A stretch of 64,000 nucleotides of DNA from contig CAVXJZ010000002.1 of the NCBI GenBank assembly GCA_963762205.1, positions 496,001 to 560,000 on the forward strand. Direction: 5' to 3'. This DNA is from VRUE01 sp963762205 (GTDB lineage: Bacteria > Actinomycetota > Thermoleophilia > Solirubrobacterales > 70-9). The notes under the pieces were generated by a model. The model made no database searches and had not been told where the DNA came from. It saw nothing but the letters and a program-made list of their open reading frames with translations. Below, piece after piece: positions 17,088-27,055 of the stretch. Positions within the stretch are counted from its first letter, which is position 1; each line of letters starts with the position of its first letter. Both the position numbers and the translations under genes were made by a program.

Positions 17088-17339
17088 CTAGTCCTGGACG
17101 ACCGAGACGGTGCGGCCCTTGCGGGCCTGCTTGAACTGCACGGTCCCCTCCGCGGTCGCGAAGATCGTGTGGTCGCGGCCGAGGCCGGTGCCCTGGCCCG
17201 GCCAGAAGCGGGTGCCGCGCTGGCGGACGATGATCTCGCCGCCACTCACCTTCTGCCCGGCGAAGACCTTGACGCCGAGCATCTTCGGGTTGGAGTCACG
17301 CCCGTTGCGGCTGGAGCCGAGCCCTTTCTTATGAGCCAT
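17088..17339 (-). CDS. rpmA: 50S ribosomal protein L27
   Basis: 83 residues, beginning MAHKKGLGSSRNGRDSNPK, with no Firmicutes-type N-terminal cleavage extension. L27 reaches towards the peptidyl transferase centre. The ATG overlaps the end of rplU by 11 bases, so translation is likely coupled. Followed 8 bases after its stop by palindromic element D. Confidence 0.97.
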   Translation of the reverse strand: MAHKKGLGSSRNGRDSNPKMLGVKVFAGQKVSGGEIIVRQRGTRFWPGQGTGLGRDHTIFATAEGTVQFKQARKGRTVSVVQD

Positions 17340-17790
17340 CTCCGGCCTCCTTTTTCACAGCTGGTTTTTTGGCTTTTTTCGCGGCCGGCTTTTTCGCAGC
17401 GGCTTTTTTCGCGGGAGCTTTTTTCGCGGGAGCTTTTTTCTCGGCTTTCGGCTTGGCGGCTGCTTTTTTCGCAGCGCGGCCGATCTTCAGGTCGGTCACC
17501 TCGAGCCTGGTCAGCTCGGAGCGATGTCCGGCCCGCCGCCGGTAGCCCTTCTTCGGCTTGTATTTGAAGACCTTGACCTTGGGCCCGCGCAGGTGCTCGG
17601 CGACCGTCGCCTCGACCTGGACCTTCTCGAGCTCCTTGGGCTCGGCGACGACCTCCTTGTCGCGAAACATGACCGGCCGCAGCGCGACCTTGTCGCCCTC
17701 CTCGGCGTCGAGGCGGTCGACGACGAGGGCCGTGCCCTTCTCGACCTTGTACTGCTTGCCTCCGCTCTCTACGACCGCGTACATGCTCAT
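17329..17790 (-). CDS. rplU: 50S ribosomal protein L21 with Ala/Lys-rich tail
   Basis: 153 residues. The first 103 are a normal L21 (MYAVVESGGKQYKVEKGT, KVKVFKYKPKKGYRRRAGHR). The last 50 are an added tail of PAKKA-type repeats resembling histone H1/HU tails, which may bind RNA or DNA. The ATG overlaps the RNase E/G stop in an ATGA string, so the order rng-rplU-rpmA is translationally linked. A second Met two codons on (17784) is an equally usual L21 start. Confidence 0.95.
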   Translation of the reverse strand: MSMYAVVESGGKQYKVEKGTALVVDRLDAEEGDKVALRPVMFRDKEVVAEPKELEKVQVEATVAEHLRGPKVKVFKYKPKKGYRRRAGHRSELTRLEVTDLKIGRAAKKAAAKPKAEKKAPAKKAPAKKAAAKKPAAKKAKKPAVKKEAGDGS

Positions 17791-19631
17791 TCGTCCTTGC
17801 CGCTCTGGGTGGAGCGCGCCCGTCCTCGACCGCCTTCGCGACCGCGACGGGAACTGCGCGAGTCGCCGGATTCTAGCTGGCCCTCGCCGCTGTCGCCGTT
17901 TGCGCCGCTGCCGCTCTCGCCGCCCAGCAGCGAGGCGACCGCGGCCGCCCTGGCGACCTCCTCGATCCGCACGAGCTTGCGCTCGCCGACGTAGCGCCCG
18001 GCGCCGCTGACGCTGACGATGTAGGAGTCGACGCGGGCGACCGCGTCGTCGGCGTTGTACATGTGCGGCTCCTCGATCTTGACCAGGACCTCCTCGCCGA
18101 CCTTGAAGGGCAGCGCCCTCGCCTCGATCTCCTCGCGCGTGCCCGACTCGACCACGTCGAAGGTGTCGATCGAGAGCGCGTCGCCGCCCTCGAAGTGGAA
18201 CTGCTTCCCGGTTTCCTCCTCGAGCTCGGCGAGGCCGCTGTCGGGGCCGATCAGCTGCGCCGCGACCTTCGGGTTGACGCGGACCAGGAAGGCCTCGGCG
18301 TCGGAGCCGGCGACCGCGTCGCGCATCGTCCGCAGGCCTTCGATCGCAACCGTCTCGGCGGAGAGGACGACCCCCTCCCCCTCGCAGGTCGGGCAGGGCC
18401 CGGTGAGGATCTCGCGCACCCCGTCGGTGATGTTCTGGCGGGTCATCTCGACCAGCCCCAGGGGCGAGACCTCGACAACGTAGCTCTTCGACTTGTCGGC
18501 GTCGAGTGCTTTGCGCAGCGTTTTCAGGACTTTGTCCCGGTTGCGCGCACGCGCCATGTCGATGAAGTCGATGACGATGATCCCGCCGATGTCGCGCAAC
18601 CGCAGCTGCCGCACGACCTCGTCGGCGGCCTCCGTGTTGACCCGGGTGATCGTCTCCTCGAGGCCGCCCTTGCCGCGGCCCGTGAAGCTGCCGCTGTTGA
18701 CGTCGATCACGGTCAGCGCCTCCGCGTAGTCGATGATCAGATAGCCGCCCGAGGGCAGGTCGACCCGACGGTTGAGAGTCGACTCGATCTCCTTGTCGAT
18801 GCCCCATTTCTCGAACAGCGGCTTCTTGCCCTTGTAGAGCTCGACGCCGCCGACCAGCTCCGGCGCCGTGCGCTGGAAGAAGCTGGTCACCCGTTCGAAC
18901 TGCTTCTCGGAGTCGATGATCGCGGTCTCGAAGTCGCTGAGGAAGACGTCGCGCAGGACCCGGACCGGAAGGTCCGCCTCCTGGAAGATCAGGTTCGGGG
19001 CCTCGATCTCACCCGCGCGCCGCTCCAGCACCTCGTTGAGCTTGTGCAAATAGCCGACCTCACGCACGAAGTCGGCTTTTTTCGCCCCGTGCGCGGCCGT
19101 GCGGACGATCAGCCCGCCCGGGCCCTTGTAGGTGCGGTCGACCATCTTGCGCAGCCGGTCGCGCTCGGAGTCGGTCAGCCGGCGGCTGACGCCGACGCCG
19201 CCGCCCTGGGGCGCGTAGACGAGGTAGCGGCCGGCGATCGAGACGTTCATCGAGAGCCGGGCGCCCTTCGTCTTCAGCGGGTCCTTGACCACCTGGACGA
19301 TGATCTCCTGGCCGGGCTTGATCAGCTCGTCGATGCGTTTGCCGCTGCCGCGGCCGCGCTTCGGCGCCTGCTGGCCGTCCGGGAGGACGATCTCGTCGAC
19401 GTGGAGGAACCCGTTGCGCTCGAGGCCGATGTCGACGAAGGCGGCCTCCATGCCGGGAAGGACGTTGTCGACCTTCCCCTTGTAGATGTTGCCGACGATC
19501 GAACGCCGGCCGCGTCGCTCGATGTAGAGCTCCGCGACGTCGGGTTTTTTCTTGCCGCCTCTCGATTTCGCCTCGAGGACGGCAACGCGTGTCTCGCCGC
19601 GATCGGCGGACACCAGGATTGTTTTTTTCAT
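17787..19631 (-). CDS. rng: Ribonuclease E/G family endoribonuclease
   Basis: 614 residues. N-terminal S1 domain (IYKGKVDNVLPGMEAAFVDIGLERNGFLHVDEI), catalytic DNase I-like region with VIDVNSGSFTGRGK and the second acidic site IVIDFIDM, then the zinc-link CPTCEGEG. A short Arg/Ser/Gly-rich C-terminal tail might scaffold partners. It processes rRNA and starts mRNA decay. Size and lack of long disordered arms fit the G/short-E type; the rng versus rne name is not resolved. Directly upstream of rplU, a common actinobacterial order. Confidence 0.93.
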   Translation of the reverse strand: MKKTILVSADRGETRVAVLEAKSRGGKKKPDVAELYIERRGRRSIVGNIYKGKVDNVLPGMEAAFVDIGLERNGFLHVDEIVLPDGQQAPKRGRGSGKRIDELIKPGQEIIVQVVKDPLKTKGARLSMNVSIAGRYLVYAPQGGGVGVSRRLTDSERDRLRKMVDRTYKGPGGLIVRTAAHGAKKADFVREVGYLHKLNEVLERRAGEIEAPNLIFQEADLPVRVLRDVFLSDFETAIIDSEKQFERVTSFFQRTAPELVGGVELYKGKKPLFEKWGIDKEIESTLNRRVDLPSGGYLIIDYAEALTVIDVNSGSFTGRGKGGLEETITRVNTEAADEVVRQLRLRDIGGIIVIDFIDMARARNRDKVLKTLRKALDADKSKSYVVEVSPLGLVEMTRQNITDGVREILTGPCPTCEGEGVVLSAETVAIEGLRTMRDAVAGSDAEAFLVRVNPKVAAQLIGPDSGLAELEEETGKQFHFEGGDALSIDTFDVVESGTREEIEARALPFKVGEEVLVKIEEPHMYNADDAVARVDSYIVSVSGAGRYVGERKLVRIEEVARAAAVASLLGGESGSGANGDSGEGQLESGDSRSSRRGREGGRGRARSTQSGKDE

Positions 19632-19639
19632 TGGCTAGC

Positions 19640-20881
19640 TCAGTTCAGTAGGTACGCATCGCCGGACCCCGAGGTTCGGGGACTCCAGGCGAGCCTGCCC
19701 TTCTGGCCGAGGCGCGCTTGCATGTGAACGCTCTGGAGCACTCCGACCGCAAGAAAGGTCGCGAGCACCGAGGAGCCTCCATAGCTCATCAGCGGTAGGG
19801 GAATCCCGGTGATCGGCATGATCCCGAGGTTCATTCCAACGTTGACGAAGACCTGGAACAGCAGCATGGCGGCGATTCCGCCCGCCACGAGCATTCCGTA
19901 GGAGTTCTTCGAGAGCGTCACGATCCGCAGCGCCCGCCAGATCAGCAGGGCGTAAAGGGATAGGACTAACGCCGCTCCGACGAATCCGTAGCGCTCGCCG
20001 ATCACCGCGAAGATGAAGTCGGTGTGCCGCTCCGGAACGAAGTCGAGCCGCGTCTGTGTGGCCCGGTCGCCACGGCCGGAGGTCTCCCCGGCGCCGATGG
20101 CTGTCCTGGCCTGATTCTGCTGGTAGCCCGCGTCGCTGGGGTCCGCGCTGGGGTCCAGGAAGGAGGTGAGCCTCTCTTGCTGGTAGCCCTTGAGGATCGG
20201 GGCTCCCACTGCGGGAGCCACCACGAGGACCAGTGCTGTCAATGCGGCGAGGGCCGCGCCGATCACCGCGAAGTGCGTCCAGGGGACGCCCCCCACGTAC
20301 ATCACGGCGAGGGTTATCGCCCCGAACACCAGTGAGGTGCCCAGGTCCGGCTGCAGGAACACGAGCGCAGCCGGTGCCAGGCCCAGGACGAGGTAGCGCA
20401 CGGTGCGCTGCCTCGGCGAACCGCGCCTGGCGCCATCGATCACGAACCCGGCAAGCGCAAGCACGAGCAGGAGCTTGCCGAGCTCCGATGGCTGAAAGCT
20501 GAAGAACGGCAGGTCGAATGCGCGCCGCGAACCGCGCGCCGCGAACCCGAAAACGAAGACCAAAGAGATGCTTGCGCATAGGAATGTGTAGATGCCGACC
20601 CGGAGCTCCCGGAATCGCGAATAGTCGACGCGAGCGAGGAGGTACATGCCGGCGATGCCGAGTACAGCGTAGATCGTTTGCCGATCGGAGTAGTAGCCGG
20701 GGTCGCCGGGGACGTCCCTTGCGGTCGTCTCGCCGAGCACGAAGACGCTGAGCGCGACGAGCGCGGCGGCCGCAAAGGCGAGCGCCCCGTCCATGTAGGG
20801 GAGGCTCAGCCGCTCGGCGATTCCGGGGCGCACCGAGAAGGGCTCGGGCCGCGCCCGGCGGCTGCGCGTCGCGTAGCTCAT
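19640..20881 (-). CDS. rodA: RodA-type SEDS peptidoglycan glycosyltransferase
   Basis: 413 residues with about ten membrane segments. SEDS marks include FFSFQPSELGKLLLVLALAGF, FLQPDLGTSLVFG, the periplasmic loop ending RLDFVPERHTDFIFAVIGERYGFVGA and LPLMSYGGSSVLATF. It polymerises glycan strands with PBP2 for lateral wall growth. ATG 20881 overlaps the PBP2 stop in ATGA. The mreB-to-rodA order identifies it as RodA rather than FtsW. Confidence 0.96.
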   Translation of the reverse strand: MSYATRSRRARPEPFSVRPGIAERLSLPYMDGALAFAAAALVALSVFVLGETTARDVPGDPGYYSDRQTIYAVLGIAGMYLLARVDYSRFRELRVGIYTFLCASISLVFVFGFAARGSRRAFDLPFFSFQPSELGKLLLVLALAGFVIDGARRGSPRQRTVRYLVLGLAPAALVFLQPDLGTSLVFGAITLAVMYVGGVPWTHFAVIGAALAALTALVLVVAPAVGAPILKGYQQERLTSFLDPSADPSDAGYQQNQARTAIGAGETSGRGDRATQTRLDFVPERHTDFIFAVIGERYGFVGAALVLSLYALLIWRALRIVTLSKNSYGMLVAGGIAAMLLFQVFVNVGMNLGIMPITGIPLPLMSYGGSSVLATFLAVGVLQSVHMQARLGQKGRLAWSPRTSGSGDAYLLN

Positions 20882-22758
20882 TCGGCGCTTGCCCCTTCCG
20901 CTGCCGAGCCGGGCTTGCCGGCGAGTTGCCTGGCGAAATACGCCTCCAGGATCGTCTTCGCCGCCGGGGCGGCGGCGTCGGAGCCGAAGCCGCCTTCCTC
21001 CATGGTCACCACGGTGACGATCTTCGGGTTCGGGTAGGGGGCGAGGACCGCGTACCAGGACTGGTCGGCGTTCGGCGGCCGCTGCGCTGTGCCCGTCTTA
21101 CCGGCCACGGGGACCGGGAAGTCGCCGAAGATCGCGAAGGAGGTCCCGGCGCCGCTCTGGGCCGCATCGTGGAGGCCTTCGAGGATCTCGGCGCGGTAGG
21201 TCGGGTCGATCCTGACGTGACGCTGCGGCCCGGGCTCGAATTCGCGCAGCACCCGCCCGGCCGCGTCCTCGACCTCCATCCCGACGTGCGGGGTGACCAC
21301 GGTGCCTCCGTTGCCGAGCGTGGCGTAGGCGAGCGCCAGCTGCAGCGGGTTGGTCTGCAGGTCGCCCTGGCCGGTGGCGAGCTGGATGTTGTCGCCCGCC
21401 GACCAGGGCCGGCCTTCCGCTTCCCCTTCGGCGGCGAGCCTGTCGCGCCACTGTTTCGTCGGCAACAGGCCCTTGGCCGCGCCCGGCAGGTCGATGCCCG
21501 GGTCGCGACCGATGCCGAGCCGGTGCGCCCACTGCTGCAGGTAGCCCTTGTCCCACATCCGCAGGCCGAGCACGTAGAAGTAGACGTCCGAGGAGACTTC
21601 CAGCGCCGGGATCAGGCTGACCGTGCCGTTGGCCGCTTCGCCGGCGTTCGTGAAGGTCTGGCCGCCGACGGTGAGCTGGCCCGGGTCGTTGATCGGTTCG
21701 CCGACGGTGACCGCCCCGCCTTCGAGCGCGGCGATGGCGGTGATGAGCTTGAAGGTCGAGCCCGTCGGGTAGAGGCCGGCGATCGCCCGGTTGGTCAGGG
21801 GCGCCGAGACCGGATCGCGATAGAGGGCGTTGACCTGCGCCTGCGTCATCGGCCGGGTGAACACGGACGGGTCGAAGGTCGGGAAGGAGCCGATGCCGAG
21901 GATCTGGCCGTTGTGCACGTTCATCGTCACGAAGGCGCCGCGCAGGCCGAAGGACCCGAGCGCCGCTTCGCCGGCGGTCTGCACGTCCCTGTCGATCGTC
22001 AGCTTCAGGCTGTCCCCGGGGACGGGCCGCTGCGAGACGAGGCGGCCGCCGGAGGTCGGCTGGCCGAAGGCGTCGACCTGGATCCTCGTCACCCCCGGCC
22101 TGCCGCGCAGGAAGCGATCGTAGGTGTCCTCGACGCCGTCCTGGCCGATCTGGTCGCCGGCCTCGAGCCCCTTGTAGCGAATCTCCTTGAGGTCTTCGCC
22201 GGTGACCTCGCCGACGTTGCCCAGGATATGGGCGGCCATGACTTCGTGCGGGTAGCGGCGCACGAACACCCGGGCGACGGCGACACCCGGGAAGCGGTCC
22301 TTGTTCTCTTCCAGGTAGTAGACGAGGAAGTTGCCCACGTCCCGCCTCAGCGTGACCGGGGCGCCTGGCGCCAGGCTCAGCTCCCTGCGCATCGTGCGGC
22401 GCAGCTTGGGCAAGGTCGAGTGCGTCAGCTCGGCGAGCTGCTTGAGCTCGGCCTGCCTGCGGGCGGTGTCCTCGGGCAGCTTCTGCGGGTTGATCTGCAG
22501 GGCGAGGCTGGTGCGGTTGGTGACCAGGATGTCGCCCTCGCGGTCGAGGATGTTGCCGCGCGGCGCGCTGACCCGGAATTCGCGGGTGCGGTTGTTGTTG
22601 GCCTCGGCCAGGTACTCGTCGCCGTTGAGGATCTGCAGGAACCAGAGGCGGAAGAAGAGCACCGCGAACAGCGCCAGCGCGACGCCGCCGAAGATCGCCA
22701 CGCGCAGGGCGACGTTGCCGTTCATCTGGGGGCCGCGCTGGTCGGAGCGCAGGTACAC
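20878..22758 (-). CDS. mrdA: Penicillin-binding protein 2 (elongasome transpeptidase)
   Basis: About 626 residues from GTG 22758, which follows the mreD stop by two bases and has a GGGGG stretch upstream; ATG 22725 is an alternative. A single N-terminal membrane anchor (LRVAIFGGVALALFAVLFF) is followed by the dimerisation domain (EFRVSAPRGNILDREGDIL). The transpeptidase domain has GSTFK (nucleophile serine), an SSD variant of the SxN motif and KTGTA. It cross-links peptidoglycan with RodA. Confidence 0.95.
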   Translation of the reverse strand: MYLRSDQRGPQMNGNVALRVAIFGGVALALFAVLFFRLWFLQILNGDEYLAEANNNRTREFRVSAPRGNILDREGDILVTNRTSLALQINPQKLPEDTARRQAELKQLAELTHSTLPKLRRTMRRELSLAPGAPVTLRRDVGNFLVYYLEENKDRFPGVAVARVFVRRYPHEVMAAHILGNVGEVTGEDLKEIRYKGLEAGDQIGQDGVEDTYDRFLRGRPGVTRIQVDAFGQPTSGGRLVSQRPVPGDSLKLTIDRDVQTAGEAALGSFGLRGAFVTMNVHNGQILGIGSFPTFDPSVFTRPMTQAQVNALYRDPVSAPLTNRAIAGLYPTGSTFKLITAIAALEGGAVTVGEPINDPGQLTVGGQTFTNAGEAANGTVSLIPALEVSSDVYFYVLGLRMWDKGYLQQWAHRLGIGRDPGIDLPGAAKGLLPTKQWRDRLAAEGEAEGRPWSAGDNIQLATGQGDLQTNPLQLALAYATLGNGGTVVTPHVGMEVEDAAGRVLREFEPGPQRHVRIDPTYRAEILEGLHDAAQSGAGTSFAIFGDFPVPVAGKTGTAQRPPNADQSWYAVLAPYPNPKIVTVVTMEEGGFGSDAAAPAAKTILEAYFARQLAGKPGSAAEGASAE

Positions 22759-22760
22759 GC

Positions 22761-23306
22761 CTAGGCCCCCAGCACGGTCGGCGAGCGCCGCCGCGCCCGC
22801 GGCTCCTCGACCAGGGCCGGGCGCAGGATGCGCCGCACGGCGAGGTAGATCGGCCAGCCGAGGAAGAACGCGTAGACGGACTTGAGCAGCATGTCCCTGA
22901 CGATCAACAGGCTGACCGGGGAATCGATTCCCAGCATCACCTGCACCGCCGCGTAGCCGATCTCCGCGAACAGGGTCAGCCCCATGCACAGCAGCGGCGG
23001 CACCAGGGCGCTGTGGATGTCGAAGCGTTCGCGGAAGAGGCCGGCGAGGTAGCCGGTGCCGAGCAGGACGAGCGAGGTCGCGCCGAGCGCCTCGACCAGC
23101 AGGCAGTCGACGAGCAGCCCGATCGAGAAGCCGGCGACGGCGCCGGTCATGCTGCCGCCGAGCAGCCCGAGCGAGACGACCAGCGCCGGCATGACGTCAG
23201 GGCTGGTGTGGAAGAGCGCGACCCGGGAGAAGAACGAGAGCTGGAGCAGCACGCCGACGATCACGATCGCCGCCAGCCGCAGGAAGATGCGCGGGGTGAC
23301 GATCAC
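22761..23306 (-). CDS. mreD: Rod shape-determining protein MreD
   Basis: 181 residues with five or six hydrophobic helices and a basic C-terminal tail (ARRRSPTVLGA). Sequence similarity within MreD is low, but size, topology and place between mreC and PBP2 make the call secure. The N terminus overlaps the mreC stop by four bases. It is a membrane partner of MreC in the elongasome. Confidence 0.92.
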   Translation of the reverse strand: MIVTPRIFLRLAAIVIVGVLLQLSFFSRVALFHTSPDVMPALVVSLGLLGGSMTGAVAGFSIGLLVDCLLVEALGATSLVLLGTGYLAGLFRERFDIHSALVPPLLCMGLTLFAEIGYAAVQVMLGIDSPVSLLIVRDMLLKSVYAFFLGWPIYLAVRRILRPALVEEPRARRRSPTVLGA

Positions 23307-24154
23307 CGCTTCGGCCCCCCGGTGAGGACCTGGACCAGATCGAGGTTGGCGAGGTCGGCGTAGGGGCGCAGCCGCACCTGCTGGCTCGCCTCCTGCTCGA
23401 CGATCGAGGCCCGCGTCACTTCGCCGACCGGGAGGTTGGGCGGGAACAGCGAGGCGAGGCCCTGGGCGCGCCAGCCCGAGGTGACCACCGACTGCCCGAT
23501 GCCGATCTTCTCGGTCGTGTCGATGTAGTCGAGGATCAGGTCTTCGGGGTCGCCGAGGTCCGGCCGGATCACGCCCTGGACGCCGCTCGGCACGACCTTG
23601 GCCGAGATCGCGCTGGCGTGGTCGGTGATCAGCGCCACCTGGGCGGAGGACGACTCGACCGAGGCGACGCGGCCGACCAGGCCGTCGCCGCTGAGCACGG
23701 CGTCGTCGACCGCGACCCCGTCGCCGCTGCCGACGTCGACGGTGACCGCCGAGTGCCAGATGGTCGGCGCGCGGGCGATCACGCGGGCGGCGACGGGCTC
23801 ATACGACGAGGCGGCCAGCGCCGGGCCGCGGTCGAGCTTGAGCAGCTTGCGCAGCTGGGCGTTCTCCTGCAGGGCCGCCTGGCCGGCGACCCCGAGCTTG
23901 CGGGACTTGACCAATTCGCTCTTCAGCCTGCTGTTTTCGCCGCGGGCGTCGAAGGTCTTGTCGAACCAGCCGACCAGGTCGCGGGCCGGCTTCAGGGCGC
24001 GGTCGGCGACGTCCTGGAGCGGGCTGAACGCGGTGCTCACTCCACGCTGCAGGCCACCCGACCCCTTCCCATAGGTCACCGTCAGCAACACGAAGGAGCT
24101 GATCACTAGGAGCGCGAGCACCGCCCGGCGGCGGCGTACTTGCTTTCGGTACAC
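23303..24154 (-). CDS. mreC: Rod shape-determining protein MreC
   Basis: 283 residues: an N-terminal membrane helix (AVLALLVISSFVLLTVTY), a short coiled coil (about 70-105), then the beta-rich domain with typical WHSAVTVDVGSGDGVAVDDAVLSGDGLVGRV and a C-terminal PPNLPVGEVT. MreC links MreB filaments to PBP2 outside the membrane. Starts 9 bases after the mreB stop. Confidence 0.95.
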   Translation of the reverse strand: MYRKQVRRRRAVLALLVISSFVLLTVTYGKGSGGLQRGVSTAFSPLQDVADRALKPARDLVGWFDKTFDARGENSRLKSELVKSRKLGVAGQAALQENAQLRKLLKLDRGPALAASSYEPVAARVIARAPTIWHSAVTVDVGSGDGVAVDDAVLSGDGLVGRVASVESSSAQVALITDHASAISAKVVPSGVQGVIRPDLGDPEDLILDYIDTTEKIGIGQSVVTSGWRAQGLASLFPPNLPVGEVTRASIVEQEASQQVRLRPYADLANLDLVQVLTGGPKR

Positions 24155-24163
24155 GATTGGATC

Positions 24164-25189
<1,026 letters not shown>

Positions 25190-25192
25190 ATG

Positions 25193-25222
25193 TGATTTCC
25201 GCCGGATACCAGGGGGAAATCA
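25193..25222 (-). other. Hairpin in the maf-mreB gap
   Basis: TGATTTCC (25193-25200) is exactly complementary to GGAAATCA (25215-25222), with CC/GG pairs possible inside. It lies a few bases upstream of the mreB ATG and 33 bases after the maf stop, so it could act as a weak terminator or leader structure for the rod-shape operon. AT-richer than its surroundings. Confidence 0.5.
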
Positions 25223-25254
25223 TCCCAGACCGGGCAAGTCGGCCGCCTGCGCGC

Positions 25255-25833
25255 TCAGCTCCGGTCGAAGAGCTCGGGCGCCAGGGCGACGAGCAGGCCG
25301 ACAGGGAGGCCGACCACGTTCGAGACGCTGCCCTCGAGACGCTCGACCAGGGTCGAGCCCAGGGTCTGGATCGCGTAGCCGCCGGAGCGGCCGCGCCACT
25401 CCCCGAAGGCGACGTAGCGCTCCTTCTCCTCGTCGCTCAGCTCCTTGAAGACGACGGTCGTCCGCTCGAGGCCCGAGCGCTCCTCCCCGTCGGCGAGGAC
25501 CACCAGGCCGCTGAGCACCTCGTGCGCCCGCCCCGACATCCGCTCCAGCAGGGCGCGAGCCTCGCCCTCGTCGGCCGGCTTGCCCAGCACCTCTAGATCG
25601 AGAACCACGTCGGTGTCGCAGGCGATGACCAGTCCGCCCCGGGCCGACGCATCGGCGACCGCCCTCGCCTTGCGACGGGCGTTCTCGACGACGAGGCGGT
25701 CCGGATCGCCGTCCGTCAGCTCGGCGACGCCGGAGACGACGACCTCGAACTCGACCCCCAGCTTCTCGAGAATCTCAACCCGCTGCTGAGACCCAGATGC
25801 CAGCGTGATCCTGGGTTCTCGAGCCGCGCTCAC
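25255..25833 (-). CDS. maf: Maf-like nucleotide pyrophosphatase
   Basis: 192 residues. The Maf N-terminal motif ITLASGSQQRVEILEKLG and the ENARRKARAV, ACDTDVVLDLEVLGKP and GRSGGYAIQTLGSTLVERLEGSVSNVVGLPV blocks are all present. Maf proteins hydrolyse non-canonical nucleotides and are linked to septum formation. The GTG start (25831-25833) is the outermost triplet of palindromic element A, so in a transcript from ndk the start codon would be base-paired. Confidence 0.92.
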   Translation of the reverse strand: MSAAREPRITLASGSQQRVEILEKLGVEFEVVVSGVAELTDGDPDRLVVENARRKARAVADASARGGLVIACDTDVVLDLEVLGKPADEGEARALLERMSGRAHEVLSGLVVLADGEERSGLERTTVVFKELSDEEKERYVAFGEWRGRSGGYAIQTLGSTLVERLEGSVSNVVGLPVGLLVALAPELFDRS

Positions 25834-25950
25834 GGGTTCGATGCCGGTAGGGGTGAAGCGTCTTGTACTTTTTCGCCGACCCGAATCTCGGACGGCCGAG
25901 GGCGATCCGCGAAAAAGTTAAGCGAAGCCCCTGCCGGCACCGAGCCCGTG
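25831..25950 (-). repeat. Stop-proximal palindromic element, copy A (ndk-maf)
   Basis: It fills the whole ndk-maf gap, from one base after the ndk stop to the maf GTG. A 23-bp outer stem (25831-25853 with 25928-25950) has three non-Watson-Crick positions. Inside are the conserved GGGGTGAAGCGTCTTGTA, then CTTTTTCG (25868-25875) paired with CGAAAAAG (25910-25917), the conserved TTAAGCG on the right arm, and an apical hairpin CTCGG-ACGG-CCGAG. Same design as copies B and C. Confidence 0.88.
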
Positions 25951-25951
25951 A

Positions 25952-26359
25952 CTACGACAACTCGGGAAACCAGATCCCGATCTCGCGCTCGGCCGACTCG
26001 TCGGAGTCCGAGCCGTGAACCATGTTGAAGGTCACCTCCAGCGCGAAGTCGCCGCGAATCGAGCCCGGGGCGGCCTCGATCGGGTTGGTGGCGCCGATCA
26101 GCTGCCGCGCCGCCGGGACCGCCTCCTCGCCATCGAGCACGGCGGCGACCAGCGGCCCGCCGGTGATGAAGGAGACCAGCTCGCCGAAGAAGGGCTTCTC
26201 GCTGTGCTCCGCGTAGTGCTCGTTGGCGATCGCCTCGTCGGCCTGCATCTTCTTCAGGGCGGCGATGCGCAGGCCCTTGCGCTCGAAGCGCGCCAGCACC
26301 TCTCCGGTGAGGGCGCGCTCGAAGGCGTCAGGCTTGACGAGGATCAGGGTCCGGCTCAC
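25952..26359 (-). CDS. ndk: Nucleoside diphosphate kinase
   Basis: 135 residues from GTG 26359, which overlaps the upstream stop in GTGA. Typical start SRTLILVKPDAFERAL, active-site histidine in FNMVHGSDSDESAEREI, and C-terminal WFPELS. It balances NTP pools by phosphate transfer through the histidine. Followed one base after the stop by palindromic element A. Confidence 0.97.
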   Translation of the reverse strand: MSRTLILVKPDAFERALTGEVLARFERKGLRIAALKKMQADEAIANEHYAEHSEKPFFGELVSFITGGPLVAAVLDGEEAVPAARQLIGATNPIEAAPGSIRGDFALEVTFNMVHGSDSDESAEREIGIWFPELS

Positions 26360-27006
26360 GGCTTGTGCTCCTTTTCTGTCGTTTGGGGCTCCCCTGCTGC
26401 GCCTCCGTCTCGGCGGCGCGCGTGGCCGGCTCTCTCTTCGGTGGTGGCGCTGAGGATTTCTGGCGCGGCTCCTTCGGGCGTTTCGGGGCCGGCCGCTCCT
26501 CGGGCCGGGCGCTCGCGTCTCTCGGGCGGGCGGCGCTTCTCGGGGGCGCGGCGGCGGGACCGCTGCTCGAGCGCCGACTCGCAGTAGGGGCAGAGGGCCC
26601 AGCGGGGGTCGACGGGCTTGCCGCAGGACGGGCAGGGGTCCTTGAGCCGGTGCTGGCAGTTGGGACAGCGCAGGTAGCTCTTCTCCACCGGGTACTCGCA
26701 GTTCGGGCAGGAGAGCTCGGTCAGCTGCCGCACGCGCAGCTCGGCGGCGCGGATCTCGAGCTCGCGCTCGTGGGCGTCTTCGAGGAACTCCGGCGGGCGC
26801 AGGATCGCGTAGACGGCGGCGCCGATGTAGGGGATGAAGGAGCCGATCGTCGCGCAGGCGACGAGGAACGGGTCGGAGACCCTGCGCCGGGCGTCGAGGT
26901 AGGTCCAGACGATCAACGCCAGCCAGACCACGACCAGCATCAGGACGAAGAGGGTTACGACCAGGTTGAGGCCGTTGTTGGTGATGTCGAAGATCGCTGG
27001 AGGCAT
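26356..27006 (-). CDS. Membrane-anchored double zinc ribbon protein
   Basis: 216 residues. One or two N-terminal hydrophobic helices (LVVTLFVLMLVVVWLALIVW, then GSFIPYIGAAVYAIL) precede three CxxC pairs: CPNCEYP, CPNCQHR with CPSCGKP, and CPYCESA, forming stacked zinc ribbons. A charged tail rich in Arg, Glu and Ala ends the protein. Function unknown; such proteins are common small membrane factors in this lineage. The stop overlaps the ndk GTG. Confidence 0.75.
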   Translation of the reverse strand: MPPAIFDITNNGLNLVVTLFVLMLVVVWLALIVWTYLDARRRVSDPFLVACATIGSFIPYIGAAVYAILRPPEFLEDAHERELEIRAAELRVRQLTELSCPNCEYPVEKSYLRCPNCQHRLKDPCPSCGKPVDPRWALCPYCESALEQRSRRRAPEKRRPPERRERPARGAAGPETPEGAAPEILSATTEERAGHARRRDGGAAGEPQTTEKEHKP

Positions 27007-27055
27007 GGCTGGGGCGGTCGGCCAGTCTACTTCGCCGGAACCGCATCTAAACCTG

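Noticed and set aside
17370..17470. CTTTTTTCGC strings that look like more copies of the palindromic core
   Set aside because: They are Lys/Ala codons of the L21 tail, are not paired with CGAAAAAG arms and do not lie after a stop codon.
25831..25850. T-arm-like string GGGTTCGATGCC suggesting a tRNA
   Set aside because: No anticodon arm or acceptor partner fits; it belongs to the outer stem of element A.
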